From Oscillospiraceae bacterium (GTDB lineage Bacteria; Bacillota; Clostridia; UMGS1810): 64,000 bases of DNA. Below the pieces are notes generated by a model. The model searched no databases. It was not told the origin of the DNA and saw only the letters and a program-made list of their open reading frames with translations. The stretch's first letter is position 1, and every line of letters starts with the position of its first letter. Made by a program: the position numbers and the translations under genes. The DNA lies in contig SVJH01000007.1 of the NCBI GenBank assembly GCA_015069095.1, positions 27,984 through 91,983 on the forward strand, read 5' to 3'. Shown here piece by piece: positions 26,311 through 35,267 of the stretch.

Positions 26311-27204
26311 TTGTACAGAGAAATTTTAAGAATAGTTAAATCAGAAGATAAAATTCTTAAAAATGAATCGCTTAAAAATCATTCGACGTTTAAAATAGGC
26401 GGAGAGGCGAAATATATCATTCTTCCTTCATCTGAAGATGAAATAGTAAGTCTTATAAAGTTTTTAAAAGATAATAACGAAAAATTTTATGTAATTGGTA
26501 ATGGTTCAAATCTTTTGTTTTCTGACGAGGGGTTTGACGGAGTAATTGTTAAAATTGCAAAGAATTTCTCAAATGTAAGAGTAAACGGCAATGAAATTTA
26601 TGCACAAAGCGGTGTAACACTTGCGCGTATAGCAAATATTGCTCTTGAAAATAATCTTACAGGATTTGAGTTTGCCTCGGGAATTCCCGGAACAATCGGC
26701 GGCGCTGTAAAGATGAATGCAGGAGCCTATGGCGGCGAAATAAAAGATGTTGTTGTCAGTACAAAATATCTTGATAAAAACGGCGAAATAAAAGAAAGAG
26801 TTTTGGATGAACAAGGTTTTTCATACAGAAAAAGTGCATTCACTGACGATGAAGTAATACTTTCTTCAAAAATTGTTTTAAAAGAAGGCAGTTATGATGA
26901 AATAAAATCTTATATGAGTGAACTTAATAGCAAAAGACGTGAAAAACAACCTCTTGAATATCCAAGTGCAGGAAGTGCTTTTAAACGTCCTGAAGGATAT
27001 TTTGCAGCAAAACTTATAGACGATGCAAATCTTCGAGGAGTAAATATAGGCGACGCTTATGTTTCTGAAAAACATACGGGTTTTATTGTAAATAAGGGAA
27101 ATGCTACCCAAAAAGATGTTACTGACCTTATGGAATATGTAAAAAAAGTAGTATATGAAAAATTTGGTGTTAAACTTGAAGCAGAAGTTAAAATAGTAAG
27201 ATGA
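26311..27204 (+). CDS. murB: UDP-N-acetylenolpyruvoylglucosamine reductase
   Basis: MurB is an FAD enzyme that uses NADPH to make UDP-N-acetylmuramate for peptidoglycan. The 297-residue protein shows NHSTFKIGGEAKYII, the FAD motif VIGNGSNLLFSDEGFDG, and GFEFASGIPGTIGGAVKMNAGAYGGE-like sequence. The catalytic SAGSAFKRPEG (Ser) and a C-terminal EAEVKIV are present. This is the type II (Firmicute) form. The start is TTG 26311, fixed by AAGGAGAG overlapping the glk stop. Next in line is rapZ, a usual neighbour. Confidence 0.97.
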   Translation: MYREILRIVKSEDKILKNESLKNHSTFKIGGEAKYIILPSSEDEIVSLIKFLKDNNEKFYVIGNGSNLLFSDEGFDGVIVKIAKNFSNVRVNGNEIYAQSGVTLARIANIALENNLTGFEFASGIPGTIGGAVKMNAGAYGGEIKDVVVSTKYLDKNGEIKERVLDEQGFSYRKSAFTDDEVILSSKIVLKEGSYDEIKSYMSELNSKRREKQPLEYPSAGSAFKRPEGYFAAKLIDDANLRGVNIGDAYVSEKHTGFIVNKGNATQKDVTDLMEYVKKVVYEKFGVKLEAEVKIVR

Positions 27205-27214
27205 GGTGGTACTT

Positions 27215-28075
27215 ATGGATTTTTTAATTATAACAGGGATGTCAGGAGCAGGAAAAAGCCAGGCTGTTGACTGTCTTGAAGATATGGGATATTACTGTAT
27301 AGATAATATGCCAAGCGAACTTTTTTCAAAATTTGCAGAGCTTTGCTATGCTACTGAAAGTAAATTTGACAAAGTAGCATTTGTTATTGATACAAGAACA
27401 AGCGAAATGTTTGATGATATATTTAAAGGGATAGACGAACTTGAAAAGTTTGGTGATACATATGATATCCTTTTCCTTGACTGTAATGATGAAACTTTGG
27501 TAAAACGTTATAAAGAAACAAGAAGAGCGCATCCTCTTGCTAAAAGCGAAAGAATCATTGATGGCATACTTAAAGAAAGAAAAATTCTTGCTCAGATTAA
27601 GGATAAGGCTAAATATGTTGTTAATACTACAAATATGCTTCCAAAGGATTTAAGAGAGTATATTATAGAAAATTTCGGAGATACAAAAGAGGAAAAACAG
27701 ATTTCGGTTAATGTTGTATCATTTGGATTTAAGTACGGTGTACCGCTTGATGCAGACCTTGTATTTGATGTGAGATTTTTACCAAATCCATTTTATATTC
27801 CGGAACTAAAAGGAAAGACAGGTCTTGATGAAGAGGTAAGAGAATATGTTAAAAAGTTTGATCAGACAAAAATTTTTATTGAAAAACTTGATGATATGAT
27901 TAAATTTTTGATGCCTCATTATGTTGAAGAAGGCAAAGCGCAACTTGTTATTGCAATTGGCTGTACAGGAGGAAAGCATCGTAGTGTAACACTTGCAAGC
28001 CACGCGTATGAAACAGTTTTAAATCTTGGGTACAAAACAAAAATAGTTCACAGAGACATAAACAAAGGTAGATAA
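27215..28075 (+). CDS. rapZ: RNase adapter / nucleotide-binding protein RapZ (YvcJ)
   Basis: 286 residues with P-loop GMSGAGKSQAVD at about 8-19, EDMGYYCIDNMP, a Walker B-like DILFLDCND, and the conserved C-terminal IGCTGGKHRSVTLA. RapZ-type proteins bind GTP/ATP and aminosugar metabolites, linking envelope precursor status to regulation; in B. subtilis YvcJ affects competence. ATG 27215 is chosen because GAGGTGG (27204-27210) is its ribosome binding site; GTG 27206 lies inside it. The order rapZ-yvcK-whiA is highly conserved in Firmicutes. Confidence 0.96.
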   Translation: MDFLIITGMSGAGKSQAVDCLEDMGYYCIDNMPSELFSKFAELCYATESKFDKVAFVIDTRTSEMFDDIFKGIDELEKFGDTYDILFLDCNDETLVKRYKETRRAHPLAKSERIIDGILKERKILAQIKDKAKYVVNTTNMLPKDLREYIIENFGDTKEEKQISVNVVSFGFKYGVPLDADLVFDVRFLPNPFYIPELKGKTGLDEEVREYVKKFDQTKIFIEKLDDMIKFLMPHYVEEGKAQLVIAIGCTGGKHRSVTLASHAYETVLNLGYKTKIVHRDINKGR

Positions 28076-28090
28076 TCCGTGGAGGATTTT

Positions 28091-29107
28091 ATGATAAATT
28101 TAAATGATGAAATTATAAGAAACGAATTGTCAAATATAAAAATTGCTGCAATAGGTGGTGGCACGGGAATTTCTACAATGCTTAGAGGTATAAAACATTA
28201 TACCGAAAACATTACTGCAATAATTACTGTTGCTGATGACGGCGGCGGAAGCGGAATGCTAAGAGAAGACCTTAATATGGTTGCTCCGGGCGACATAAGA
28301 AACTGTTTATTGGCGCTTTCAAATACTGAACCTACACTTGATAAAGTGTGGAGATATCGTTTTCCGTCAGGAAGACTTAAAGGACAAAGCTTTGGTAATT
28401 TACTTCTTGCTGCGATGTGTGGAGTAAACGGGGGCAATTTTGAAGAAGCAGTCCGTCAGTGCAGCGATGTTCTTGCTGTAAAAGGAAGAGTGCTTCCTGT
28501 TACAAATCAAAATGTGAATCTTGGTGCAAAAATGAGCGACGGCTCAACTGTACTTGGCGAGTCTACAATACCAACATACGCTTATCACAACCATTGTAAA
28601 ATAGAAAGAATGTTTTTAACACCTTCTAAAATAACTCCTGTTGAGGACTGTATAAAAAGCATAAAAGAAGCGGATATAATAATTTTAGGACCAGGAAGTC
28701 TTTACACAAGTATTATACCAAATTTGCTTGTAGAAGGCGTTTCTGATGCTATAAAACAAAGCAAGGCAAAAGTTGTTTATATATGCAATATCATGACTCA
28801 AAAAGGTGAAACAGAGGGTTATACAGCGTTTGACCATGCCAAGGCAATACTTGATCATTCACACGATGATTTAATTGATTATTGCATTCTAAACGACGAA
28901 GCAATCGACGATTTTCTTAAAGCAAAATACAGATTTGAAAGATCTGTTCAAGTAAAAAACGATGCGGACAAGTTTATAAAAAATAATATAGAACTTATAT
29001 GTGAAAATATGCTTGATTCATCAAGCGGATATGCAAGACACGATTATACTGCTTTGGCAGATGCGATAATGAAACTTGCCTATAAAATTAAATTTGAAAA
29101 CAACTGA
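28091..29107 (+). CDS. yvcK: Gluconeogenesis factor YvcK (CofD-like)
   Basis: About 338 residues, CofD-like fold: AAIGGGTGISTMLRG at the N-terminus, VADDGGGSGMLR, PGDIRNCLLALS, GQSFGNLLLAA, ILGPGSLYTSIIPNLLV and KVYICNIMTQKGET. YvcK-type proteins bind UDP-GlcNAc and are needed for normal wall synthesis and growth on gluconeogenic carbon. ATG 28091 is chosen with GGAGG at 28081-28085. It sits between rapZ and whiA as in B. subtilis. Confidence 0.96.
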   Translation: MINLNDEIIRNELSNIKIAAIGGGTGISTMLRGIKHYTENITAIITVADDGGGSGMLREDLNMVAPGDIRNCLLALSNTEPTLDKVWRYRFPSGRLKGQSFGNLLLAAMCGVNGGNFEEAVRQCSDVLAVKGRVLPVTNQNVNLGAKMSDGSTVLGESTIPTYAYHNHCKIERMFLTPSKITPVEDCIKSIKEADIIILGPGSLYTSIIPNLLVEGVSDAIKQSKAKVVYICNIMTQKGETEGYTAFDHAKAILDHSHDDLIDYCILNDEAIDDFLKAKYRFERSVQVKNDADKFIKNNIELICENMLDSSSGYARHDYTALADAIMKLAYKIKFENN

Positions 29108-29127
29108 TAAAATGGGAAGGTAGTAAG

Positions 29128-30069
29128 ATGTCTTTTTCATCAGATGCAAAAAAAGAAGTGCTTCATAACGGTGCTACAAAAAGATGTTGTTTGCTCGCTG
29201 AAATGTGCGCAATTTTTGCGTTTTCAGGAAGAGTTAACTCAAACGCAGATAAACACATCCTCTATATAACTACCGAAAGTGCGGCACTTACAAGAAGAAT
29301 ATACAATTTAATAAAATATAACTTTGATGTAACGGCAAAAATTGATATTCTAAAGAAAAAACAGGTAAGTAAGTTTTATTACCTTATTAACGTTACAAAC
29401 AGGCATGAAATTGTAAAAATGCTTAAAGTTATGGGATTTATAAACAATGATATCTCGGAATTTTCAAATTATAAAATAAACGAAAAAATATATGCTAAAA
29501 AATGTTGTTTAAAATCATTTGTAAAAGGTGCATTTTTAGCAGGAGCATCAGTTTCTGATCCCGAAAAAAATTATCATCTTGAATTTGCAACATCGCACGA
29601 AACACTTAAAAATTCGTTTTTAAAAATACTTTGTGAATCAGGATTTGTTCCAAAGGAAATTCTTAGAAAAACAAATTATGTATTATATTTTAAAAACAGC
29701 GATGAAATTGCGGATTTGTTAAGTTATGTCGGAGCATACAATTCGCTTATGGAAGTACATAACGCGAAAATAATGAAAGAAATGCGTAACAATGTTAACA
29801 GATTTGTCAACTGTTCAACTGCTAACCTTGACAAAGTTGTAAATGCGGCATTAAAGCAGATTGAAAGTATAAATTATCTTAAAGAAACAGGAAAATTTGA
29901 TGAACTTTCAGATCAACTTAAAGAAATTGCAGATTTAAGGCTTGAAAACACAGAACTCGGTCTAAAAGAATTGGGTGATATGCTGACACCTAAACTAAGT
30001 AAGTCAGGTGTTAATCACAGGCTTAAAAAAATAGAGGAAATTGCTAATAAGTATAAAGGGAGTAATTAA
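29128..30069 (+). CDS. whiA: DNA-binding protein WhiA
   Basis: 313 residues. The N-terminal LAGLIDADG-like domain (SSDAKKEVLHNGATKRCCLLAE, KSFVKGAFLAGASVSDPEKNYH-type sequence) is followed by a C-terminal helix-turn-helix (LKELGDMLTPKLSKSGVNHRLKKIEEIA). WhiA is a sporulation regulator in Streptomyces and affects cell division and nucleoid organisation in Bacillus. Only 21 bases separate it from yvcK, and dnaE starts on the base after its stop. Confidence 0.95.
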   Translation: MSFSSDAKKEVLHNGATKRCCLLAEMCAIFAFSGRVNSNADKHILYITTESAALTRRIYNLIKYNFDVTAKIDILKKKQVSKFYYLINVTNRHEIVKMLKVMGFINNDISEFSNYKINEKIYAKKCCLKSFVKGAFLAGASVSDPEKNYHLEFATSHETLKNSFLKILCESGFVPKEILRKTNYVLYFKNSDEIADLLSYVGAYNSLMEVHNAKIMKEMRNNVNRFVNCSTANLDKVVNAALKQIESINYLKETGKFDELSDQLKEIADLRLENTELGLKELGDMLTPKLSKSGVNHRLKKIEEIANKYKGSN

Positions 30070-33000
30070 ATGTTTACACATTTGCATTTGCACACAGAGT
30101 ACAGTCTTCTTGACGGTGCTGCAAAAATTAAAGATGTTGTAAAATATGCAAAAGAGTTAGGTATGACTTCTCTTGCAATAACTGACCACGGCGTTATGTA
30201 CGGCGTGGTAGATTTTTATACAGAGGCAAAAGAAAATGGCATAAAACCAATTGTTGGATGTGAAGTTTACACATCTGCAAAATCAAGATTTGATAAAGAT
30301 AAAAATGAAAAGTATTATCATCTTGTTCTTCTTGCAAAAAACGAAACCGGCTACAGAAATCTTATGAAAATATCATCTATCGGTTTTACTGAGGGATATT
30401 ACTACAAACCGAGGGTTGATATTGAAATTTTGTCAAAATATAGCGAAGGACTTATATGTCTTAGTGCTTGTTTAAGAGGAGAGGTAAATACTTATCTTTT
30501 AGAAAACAATTATGAAAAAGCAAAAGAAACAGCACTTAAATACAAATGTATTTTTGGTGATGATTATTATCTTGAAATTCAAAATCACAATATAAAAGAA
30601 GAAATTGAAATTATAGATAAAGTTATAAAACTTTCAAAAGAAATAAATGTAAAAGTAGTGGCAACAAATGACGTTCACTACACAAAAAAAGAAGATGCAA
30701 TGCTTCAGGATGTACTTCTTTGTGTGCAGACTGCAAAAAAGATTCATGAAGAAGATAGAATGAAATTTCAGACGGAAGAGTTTTATTTAAAAACAGAAGA
30801 AGAAATGTTAAACATTTTTTCTTCATATCCCGATGCGATATATAATACTGAAGAAGTAGCAAATAAATGTAATTTGGAAATTGATTTTTCAAAAATATAT
30901 CTTCCAAAATACGACGAAAAAATTGATGCAGATAAGTATCTTGAAAACTTATGCCGTGAAGGACTTGATAAACATAATTTAAGCGGAGAAAATGTAGAAA
31001 AACGACTTTTATACGAACTTGAAACAATAAGTAAAATGGGGTATAGCGACTATTTTCTTATTGTATGGGACTATGTAAATTTTGCAAAAGAAAACTCAAT
31101 CAGTGTAGGCCCCGGAAGAGGCTCTGCAGCAGGAAGTTTAGTTGCATATCTTCTTGGAATTACCGATGTTAATCCTCTTGAGTATAATCTGATTTTTGAA
31201 AGATTTTTAAATCCTGAACGTGTAACTATGCCCGATATTGATATTGATTTCTGCTATGTAAGACGAGGAGAAGTAATTGATTATATTACAAAAAAGTATG
31301 GCAAAGAAAGAGTTGCACAAATTGTCGCGTTTGATACAATGAAGGCACGCGCTGCAGTAAGAGATGTAGGAAGAGTTTTTGATATTTCATATAAAAAAAC
31401 AGATTTAGTTGCAAAACTTATACCTCGTGATATAGGAATGACGCTTTCTTTTGCATTAGACAACGTTAATGAACTCAAAAACCTGTATAATACAGATTTT
31501 GAAGTAAAAAAACTTATTGATATGGCACTTAAAATTGAAGGAATGCCAAGGAATATAACAACACATGCAGCAGGCCTTGTAATAGGCGATAAAAGCCTTA
31601 ATAACTACGTCCCTGTTCTTACAAGTGATTCAATTGTTCTTACGCAGTATCCGATGAATATACTTGAAAAACTTGGACTTGTTAAAATGGACCTTCTTGC
31701 TCTTCGAAACTTGACAATTATTTCTGATGCACAAAAACTAATAAAAACAGAAGATGAAAAATTCAGTCTGGACAACATCGATTATAATGACCAAAAAGTA
31801 TATAAACTCATCTCGGATGCAGATACAGACGGTGTATTTCAACTTGAAAGCGACGGAATGAAATCTTTTTTAAAAGATTTAAAACCAAACTGCTTTGAAG
31901 ACTTAATTGCAGGACTTTCACTTTACAGACCTGCAACAGCAAAAATACAAATTCCTCTTTTTATTAAAAACAGAAAAAATAATGCTAAAATCACATATAA
32001 ACATCCGCTTTTAGAGGACATATTAAAACCGACATATGGTTCAATAGTATATCAGGAACAGGCGATGGAAATATTTAAAACACTTGCAGGATATTCTTTA
32101 GGACGCGCCGATAAAGTAAGACGTGCCATGGCAAAGAAAAAACACGAAGAACTAAAAAAAGAAAAAGAAATATTTATAAATGGTTTAAAAGATGAACATG
32201 GTAATGTGATAATAAAAGGATGTTTGGCAAATAATATTAGCAAAGAATGTGCACTTTCTATTTTTGACGAACTTAACGAGTTTTCAAAATATGCCTTTAA
32301 TAAATCGCATGCGACAAGTTATGCAAAAGTAGCATATCAGACCGCATATTTAAAGGTATATTATCCTAAAATGTATCTTGCAGCACTGCTTGAAAACACA
32401 CTTGGCTCAGGCGAAAAATTTGAAAAATATATTGACGATTTTTCAAAATACAACATTAAACTTTTAAAGCCTGATATAAATAAAAGTTTTGATGTTTTTA
32501 CACCGGAGGGCGACAATATAAGATTTGCATTTTCACAGATAAAAGGTGTCGGAGAAGATTTTGGAAAAAGTATTTGCGAAATAAGAAAAAAACACGGAAA
32601 TTTCACATCATTTGATGACTTTTTAAATAATCTTCCTCTTCAGTCAAATAAAAGATGCATAGAGGCACTTATAAAATGCGGTGCATTTGATGAAATATCA
32701 CCTAACAGACGTGCACTTATGATTGAGTGCGAAACGGGAATAGATGATACTATAAAACACAGACGCGAGATGGCCGGAGGACAGATTTCTTTATTTGGCG
32801 AAATTGAAAAGCCAAAAAACAAATACGAGGTTTCAGACTTTAAACTCAGCGAAAAAATGGAATTTGAAAAAGAGTATACTGGAGTGTATTTTTCAGGTAA
32901 TCCGCTTGATGAATATGCAGCAAAAATAAAAGCATTTTCAAATACCGATATATTAAATTTAAAACAAACACTTCCAAAAGAAGGAACAAAAGTTTTTATT

Positions 33001-33462
33001 TGCGGAAATGTTAAGTCGTTGAGCGTTAAAAAAATCGCTTCAGGAAAGATTGCATCTTTAATTTTGGAAGATTATACATCTGATATTGAACTTGTGCTTT
33101 TTAACGGTGTTATAGAAAGGTATGAAACCGTTTTAAAACCGTATCTTAAAATTTGTGTTGAAGGTAAGGTTTCATATGATTACAATGATAAAATAAATGT
33201 AACTGTATTAAAAGTTTATTTGCTCGATAACTTAACTATTGACAGTGCAAAAAAACTTTATCTTAAAATAGACGATACTAATGATTTTCAAAAAGTTAAA
33301 GATATAATAAAAGATTACAAAGGTACAACAAGTATTTGCATTTATTTTGCTGAAAATGGTAATATAATTACAACAGATGACAAGAATAATATTGAAATTT
33401 GTAATGAAATTATATTAAAATTAGAAAATTTGTTGGGAAGAGACAATGTAAAGATAAAATAA
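30070..33462 (+). CDS. dnaE: DNA polymerase III alpha subunit, DnaE type
   Basis: 1130 residues. An N-terminal PHP domain (FTHLHLHTEYSLLDGAAKI, ITDHGVMYG) is followed by the polymerase core with catalytic aspartates in MPDIDIDFCY at about 386-394. A helix-hairpin-helix region (IKGVGEDFGKSICEIR) and a C-terminal OB domain (VFICGNVKSLSVKKIASGK) complete it. DnaE is one of the two C-family polymerases in Firmicutes, used for primer extension or lagging strand; a PolC would be encoded elsewhere. AGGGAG lies inside the end of whiA. It ends the hprK run. Confidence 0.97.
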   Translation: MFTHLHLHTEYSLLDGAAKIKDVVKYAKELGMTSLAITDHGVMYGVVDFYTEAKENGIKPIVGCEVYTSAKSRFDKDKNEKYYHLVLLAKNETGYRNLMKISSIGFTEGYYYKPRVDIEILSKYSEGLICLSACLRGEVNTYLLENNYEKAKETALKYKCIFGDDYYLEIQNHNIKEEIEIIDKVIKLSKEINVKVVATNDVHYTKKEDAMLQDVLLCVQTAKKIHEEDRMKFQTEEFYLKTEEEMLNIFSSYPDAIYNTEEVANKCNLEIDFSKIYLPKYDEKIDADKYLENLCREGLDKHNLSGENVEKRLLYELETISKMGYSDYFLIVWDYVNFAKENSISVGPGRGSAAGSLVAYLLGITDVNPLEYNLIFERFLNPERVTMPDIDIDFCYVRRGEVIDYITKKYGKERVAQIVAFDTMKARAAVRDVGRVFDISYKKTDLVAKLIPRDIGMTLSFALDNVNELKNLYNTDFEVKKLIDMALKIEGMPRNITTHAAGLVIGDKSLNNYVPVLTSDSIVLTQYPMNILEKLGLVKMDLLALRNLTIISDAQKLIKTEDEKFSLDNIDYNDQKVYKLISDADTDGVFQLESDGMKSFLKDLKPNCFEDLIAGLSLYRPATAKIQIPLFIKNRKNNAKITYKHPLLEDILKPTYGSIVYQEQAMEIFKTLAGYSLGRADKVRRAMAKKKHEELKKEKEIFINGLKDEHGNVIIKGCLANNISKECALSIFDELNEFSKYAFNKSHATSYAKVAYQTAYLKVYYPKMYLAALLENTLGSGEKFEKYIDDFSKYNIKLLKPDINKSFDVFTPEGDNIRFAFSQIKGVGEDFGKSICEIRKKHGNFTSFDDFLNNLPLQSNKRCIEALIKCGAFDEISPNRRALMIECETGIDDTIKHRREMAGGQISLFGEIEKPKNKYEVSDFKLSEKMEFEKEYTGVYFSGNPLDEYAAKIKAFSNTDILNLKQTLPKEGTKVFICGNVKSLSVKKIASGKIASLILEDYTSDIELVLFNGVIERYETVLKPYLKICVEGKVSYDYNDKINVTVLKVYLLDNLTIDSAKKLYLKIDDTNDFQKVKDIIKDYKGTTSICIYFAENGNIITTDDKNNIEICNEIILKLENLLGRDNVKIK

Positions 33463-33465
33463 CTA

Positions 33466-33494
33466 TTGATTTTTTCTGTAGAATAATGTAGAAT
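33466..33494 (+). promoter_or_regulatory. pfkA promoter
   Basis: TTGATT at 33466-33471 and TAGAAT at 33489-33494 with a 17-bp spacer, starting four bases after the dnaE stop. Confidence 0.7.
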
Positions 33495-33563
33495 AGTAGG
33501 GATATATTATAAAGTAATACAAGCATTAGTTAATGTGTAACATATTTGGAGGTATTAGTGATT

Positions 33564-34529
33564 ATGGAAACTCAAAAGACAATTGGCGTATTGACAAGTG
33601 GCGGAGATGCTCCCGGCATGAATGCGGCTATAAGAGCCGTAACAAGAGCTGCTCTAAAAAAAGGATATAAAGTTCTTGGTGTTAAAAGGGGATATCATGG
33701 CCTTTTAAGAGGTGAAATTGAAGTATTAAATTCAAGAAGCGTATCAGAAACACTTCAAAAAGGCGGTACTTTTCTTCAAACTGCAAGAAGTAAAGAATTT
33801 GCAACACCTAATGGAATAAAAAAAGCAGTAGATGTAGCTAAAATTTTCGGAATGGATGCTCTTGTTGTTATCGGTGGAGACGGTTCTTTTAAAGGTGCAA
33901 GAGAACTTGCAAATGCAGGACTTCCTACAATTGGTATTCCTGGAACAATAGATAACGATATTGCTTCAACAGATTATACTCTTGGTTTTGATACAGCACT
34001 TAATACTGCTATGGATGCTATCGACAAAATCAGAGATACATCTTCAAGCCATGAAAGATGCAGTGTTATTGAAGTAATGGGACGTGATGCAGGATATGTT
34101 GCAGTAAATTTAGGTATTGCAAACGGTGCAGAAGCAGTAATAATTCCTGAAAGAGATTACGACATAAATGATATCAAAAAAATGATTATCGAAGGAAGCA
34201 ACAGAGGTAAAAAACACTATATCATTATTGTTTCTGAAGGTGTTGGCGGTTCTCAGAAATTATGTAAAGAAATTGAAGAATCGACAGGTATAGAAAGCAG
34301 AGTTAGTATTTTAGGATACATTCAAAGAGGTGGAAGCCCAACACTTGTTGACAGAGTAAAAGCAAGTATGATGGGAAGTTATGCAGTTGAACTTATCGAA
34401 AAAGGATCTGTAAACAGAATTATCGGTGAAAAAGACGGCAAACTTGTAGATTATGAAATAAACGAAGCTATTGAAATGAAAAAATCAATTGATGAAAAAC
34501 TAATTGAACTTGTAGATATACTTTCTTAA
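33564..34529 (+). CDS. pfkA: ATP-dependent 6-phosphofructokinase
   Basis: PfkA commits fructose 6-phosphate to glycolysis. About 321 residues with IGVLTSGGDAPGMNAAIR, GGDGSFKGA, the catalytic TIDNDI (Asp), VIEVMGRDAGY and LGYIQRGGSPT. The GGDG pattern (Gly, not Asp, after GGDG's second Gly pair) fits the ATP-dependent allosteric bacterial form. ATG 33564 is taken with GGAGGT at 33548-33553; TTG 33546 and GTG 33558 are alternative starts. A terminator is not visible before pgsA, so pfkA and the next four genes may be one unit. Confidence 0.96.
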   Translation: METQKTIGVLTSGGDAPGMNAAIRAVTRAALKKGYKVLGVKRGYHGLLRGEIEVLNSRSVSETLQKGGTFLQTARSKEFATPNGIKKAVDVAKIFGMDALVVIGGDGSFKGARELANAGLPTIGIPGTIDNDIASTDYTLGFDTALNTAMDAIDKIRDTSSSHERCSVIEVMGRDAGYVAVNLGIANGAEAVIIPERDYDINDIKKMIIEGSNRGKKHYIIIVSEGVGGSQKLCKEIEESTGIESRVSILGYIQRGGSPTLVDRVKASMMGSYAVELIEKGSVNRIIGEKDGKLVDYEINEAIEMKKSIDEKLIELVDILS

Positions 34530-34551
34530 CTTATAATTCGGAGGGATTAAG

Positions 34552-35082
34552 GTGTCGGTGCCAAATATACTTACAGGAATAAGATTATGCCTTGTTCCTG
34601 TTTTCCCGTTTGTATATATGTCGAATATACAAAACGCGCACATATATGCATCAGTCATTTTTATACTTGCGATGATGCTTGATGTGCTTGATGGCTTTAT
34701 TGCCAGAAAATTTAATATGATTACAAAATTTGGCAAGGTGTTTGACCCTCTTGCAGACAAATTTATGGTAATGAGTGTCATTATAACACTTGCTTTTACA
34801 GGTAGAATAATCTCGTGGTTTTTGTGTTTTGTGCTTGTAAAAGAAGTTGGGATGATTATTGCCGGAATATTCCTTTATGAAAAAGAAGATATAGTTATTC
34901 CGTCAAATATATTTGGCAAATTTGCAACATTTGCTATGTTCTTTTTCCTTTTGGTTGCAATGTATTCAGATATTGATTTGACATTTTATTCATTTGCAAT
35001 GGTTGTTATCATGCTTTGTGCACTTATTACATATATGATTGAACTTTTCAAAGAAAGAAATAAATCAAGGTCGGATAGTTAA
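34552..35082 (+). CDS. pgsA: CDP-diacylglycerol-glycerol-3-phosphate 3-phosphatidyltransferase
   Basis: PgsA makes phosphatidylglycerol phosphate in the membrane. The 176-residue protein begins SVPNILTGIRLCLVPVFPF and carries the CDP-alcohol phosphotransferase motif (DVLDGFIARKFNMITKFGKV then FDPLADK) at about 45-71, with four to five helices around it. The start is GTG 34552 with GGAGGG. A CDP-alcohol phosphotransferase of other specificity is possible, but the short size and N-terminus favour PgsA. Confidence 0.9.
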   Translation: MSVPNILTGIRLCLVPVFPFVYMSNIQNAHIYASVIFILAMMLDVLDGFIARKFNMITKFGKVFDPLADKFMVMSVIITLAFTGRIISWFLCFVLVKEVGMIIAGIFLYEKEDIVIPSNIFGKFATFAMFFFLLVAMYSDIDLTFYSFAMVVIMLCALITYMIELFKERNKSRSDS

Positions 35083-35083
35083 G

Positions 35084-35254
35084 ATGAAAATACTGGCTTA
35101 TACACTTCTTGTAGTTGGAGCGTTGATTGCTTTTTTTACAGAGCAACTGCTTTTACTAATTTTTAAAAATGAATCAGATTCATACATTGTTGTATCAAAA
35201 ATTGCTGGTTTTATAATTGCAGTTATCGGTACGGTAATGGTATTTAATTTATAG
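35084..35254 (+). CDS. Small two-helix membrane protein
   Basis: ATG 35084, two bases after the pgsA stop, opens a 56-codon frame. It has two hydrophobic segments ([20 protein letters not shown] and [17 protein letters not shown]) separated by a short charged loop. I know no family for it. Tight spacing between pgsA and valS argues that it is translated, perhaps as a membrane partner or by-product of the pgsA transcript. Confidence 0.6.
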   Translation: MKILAYTLLVVGALIAFFTEQLLLLIFKNESDSYIVVSKIAGFIIAVIGTVMVFNL

Positions 35255-35267
35255 GAGGCTTTATTTA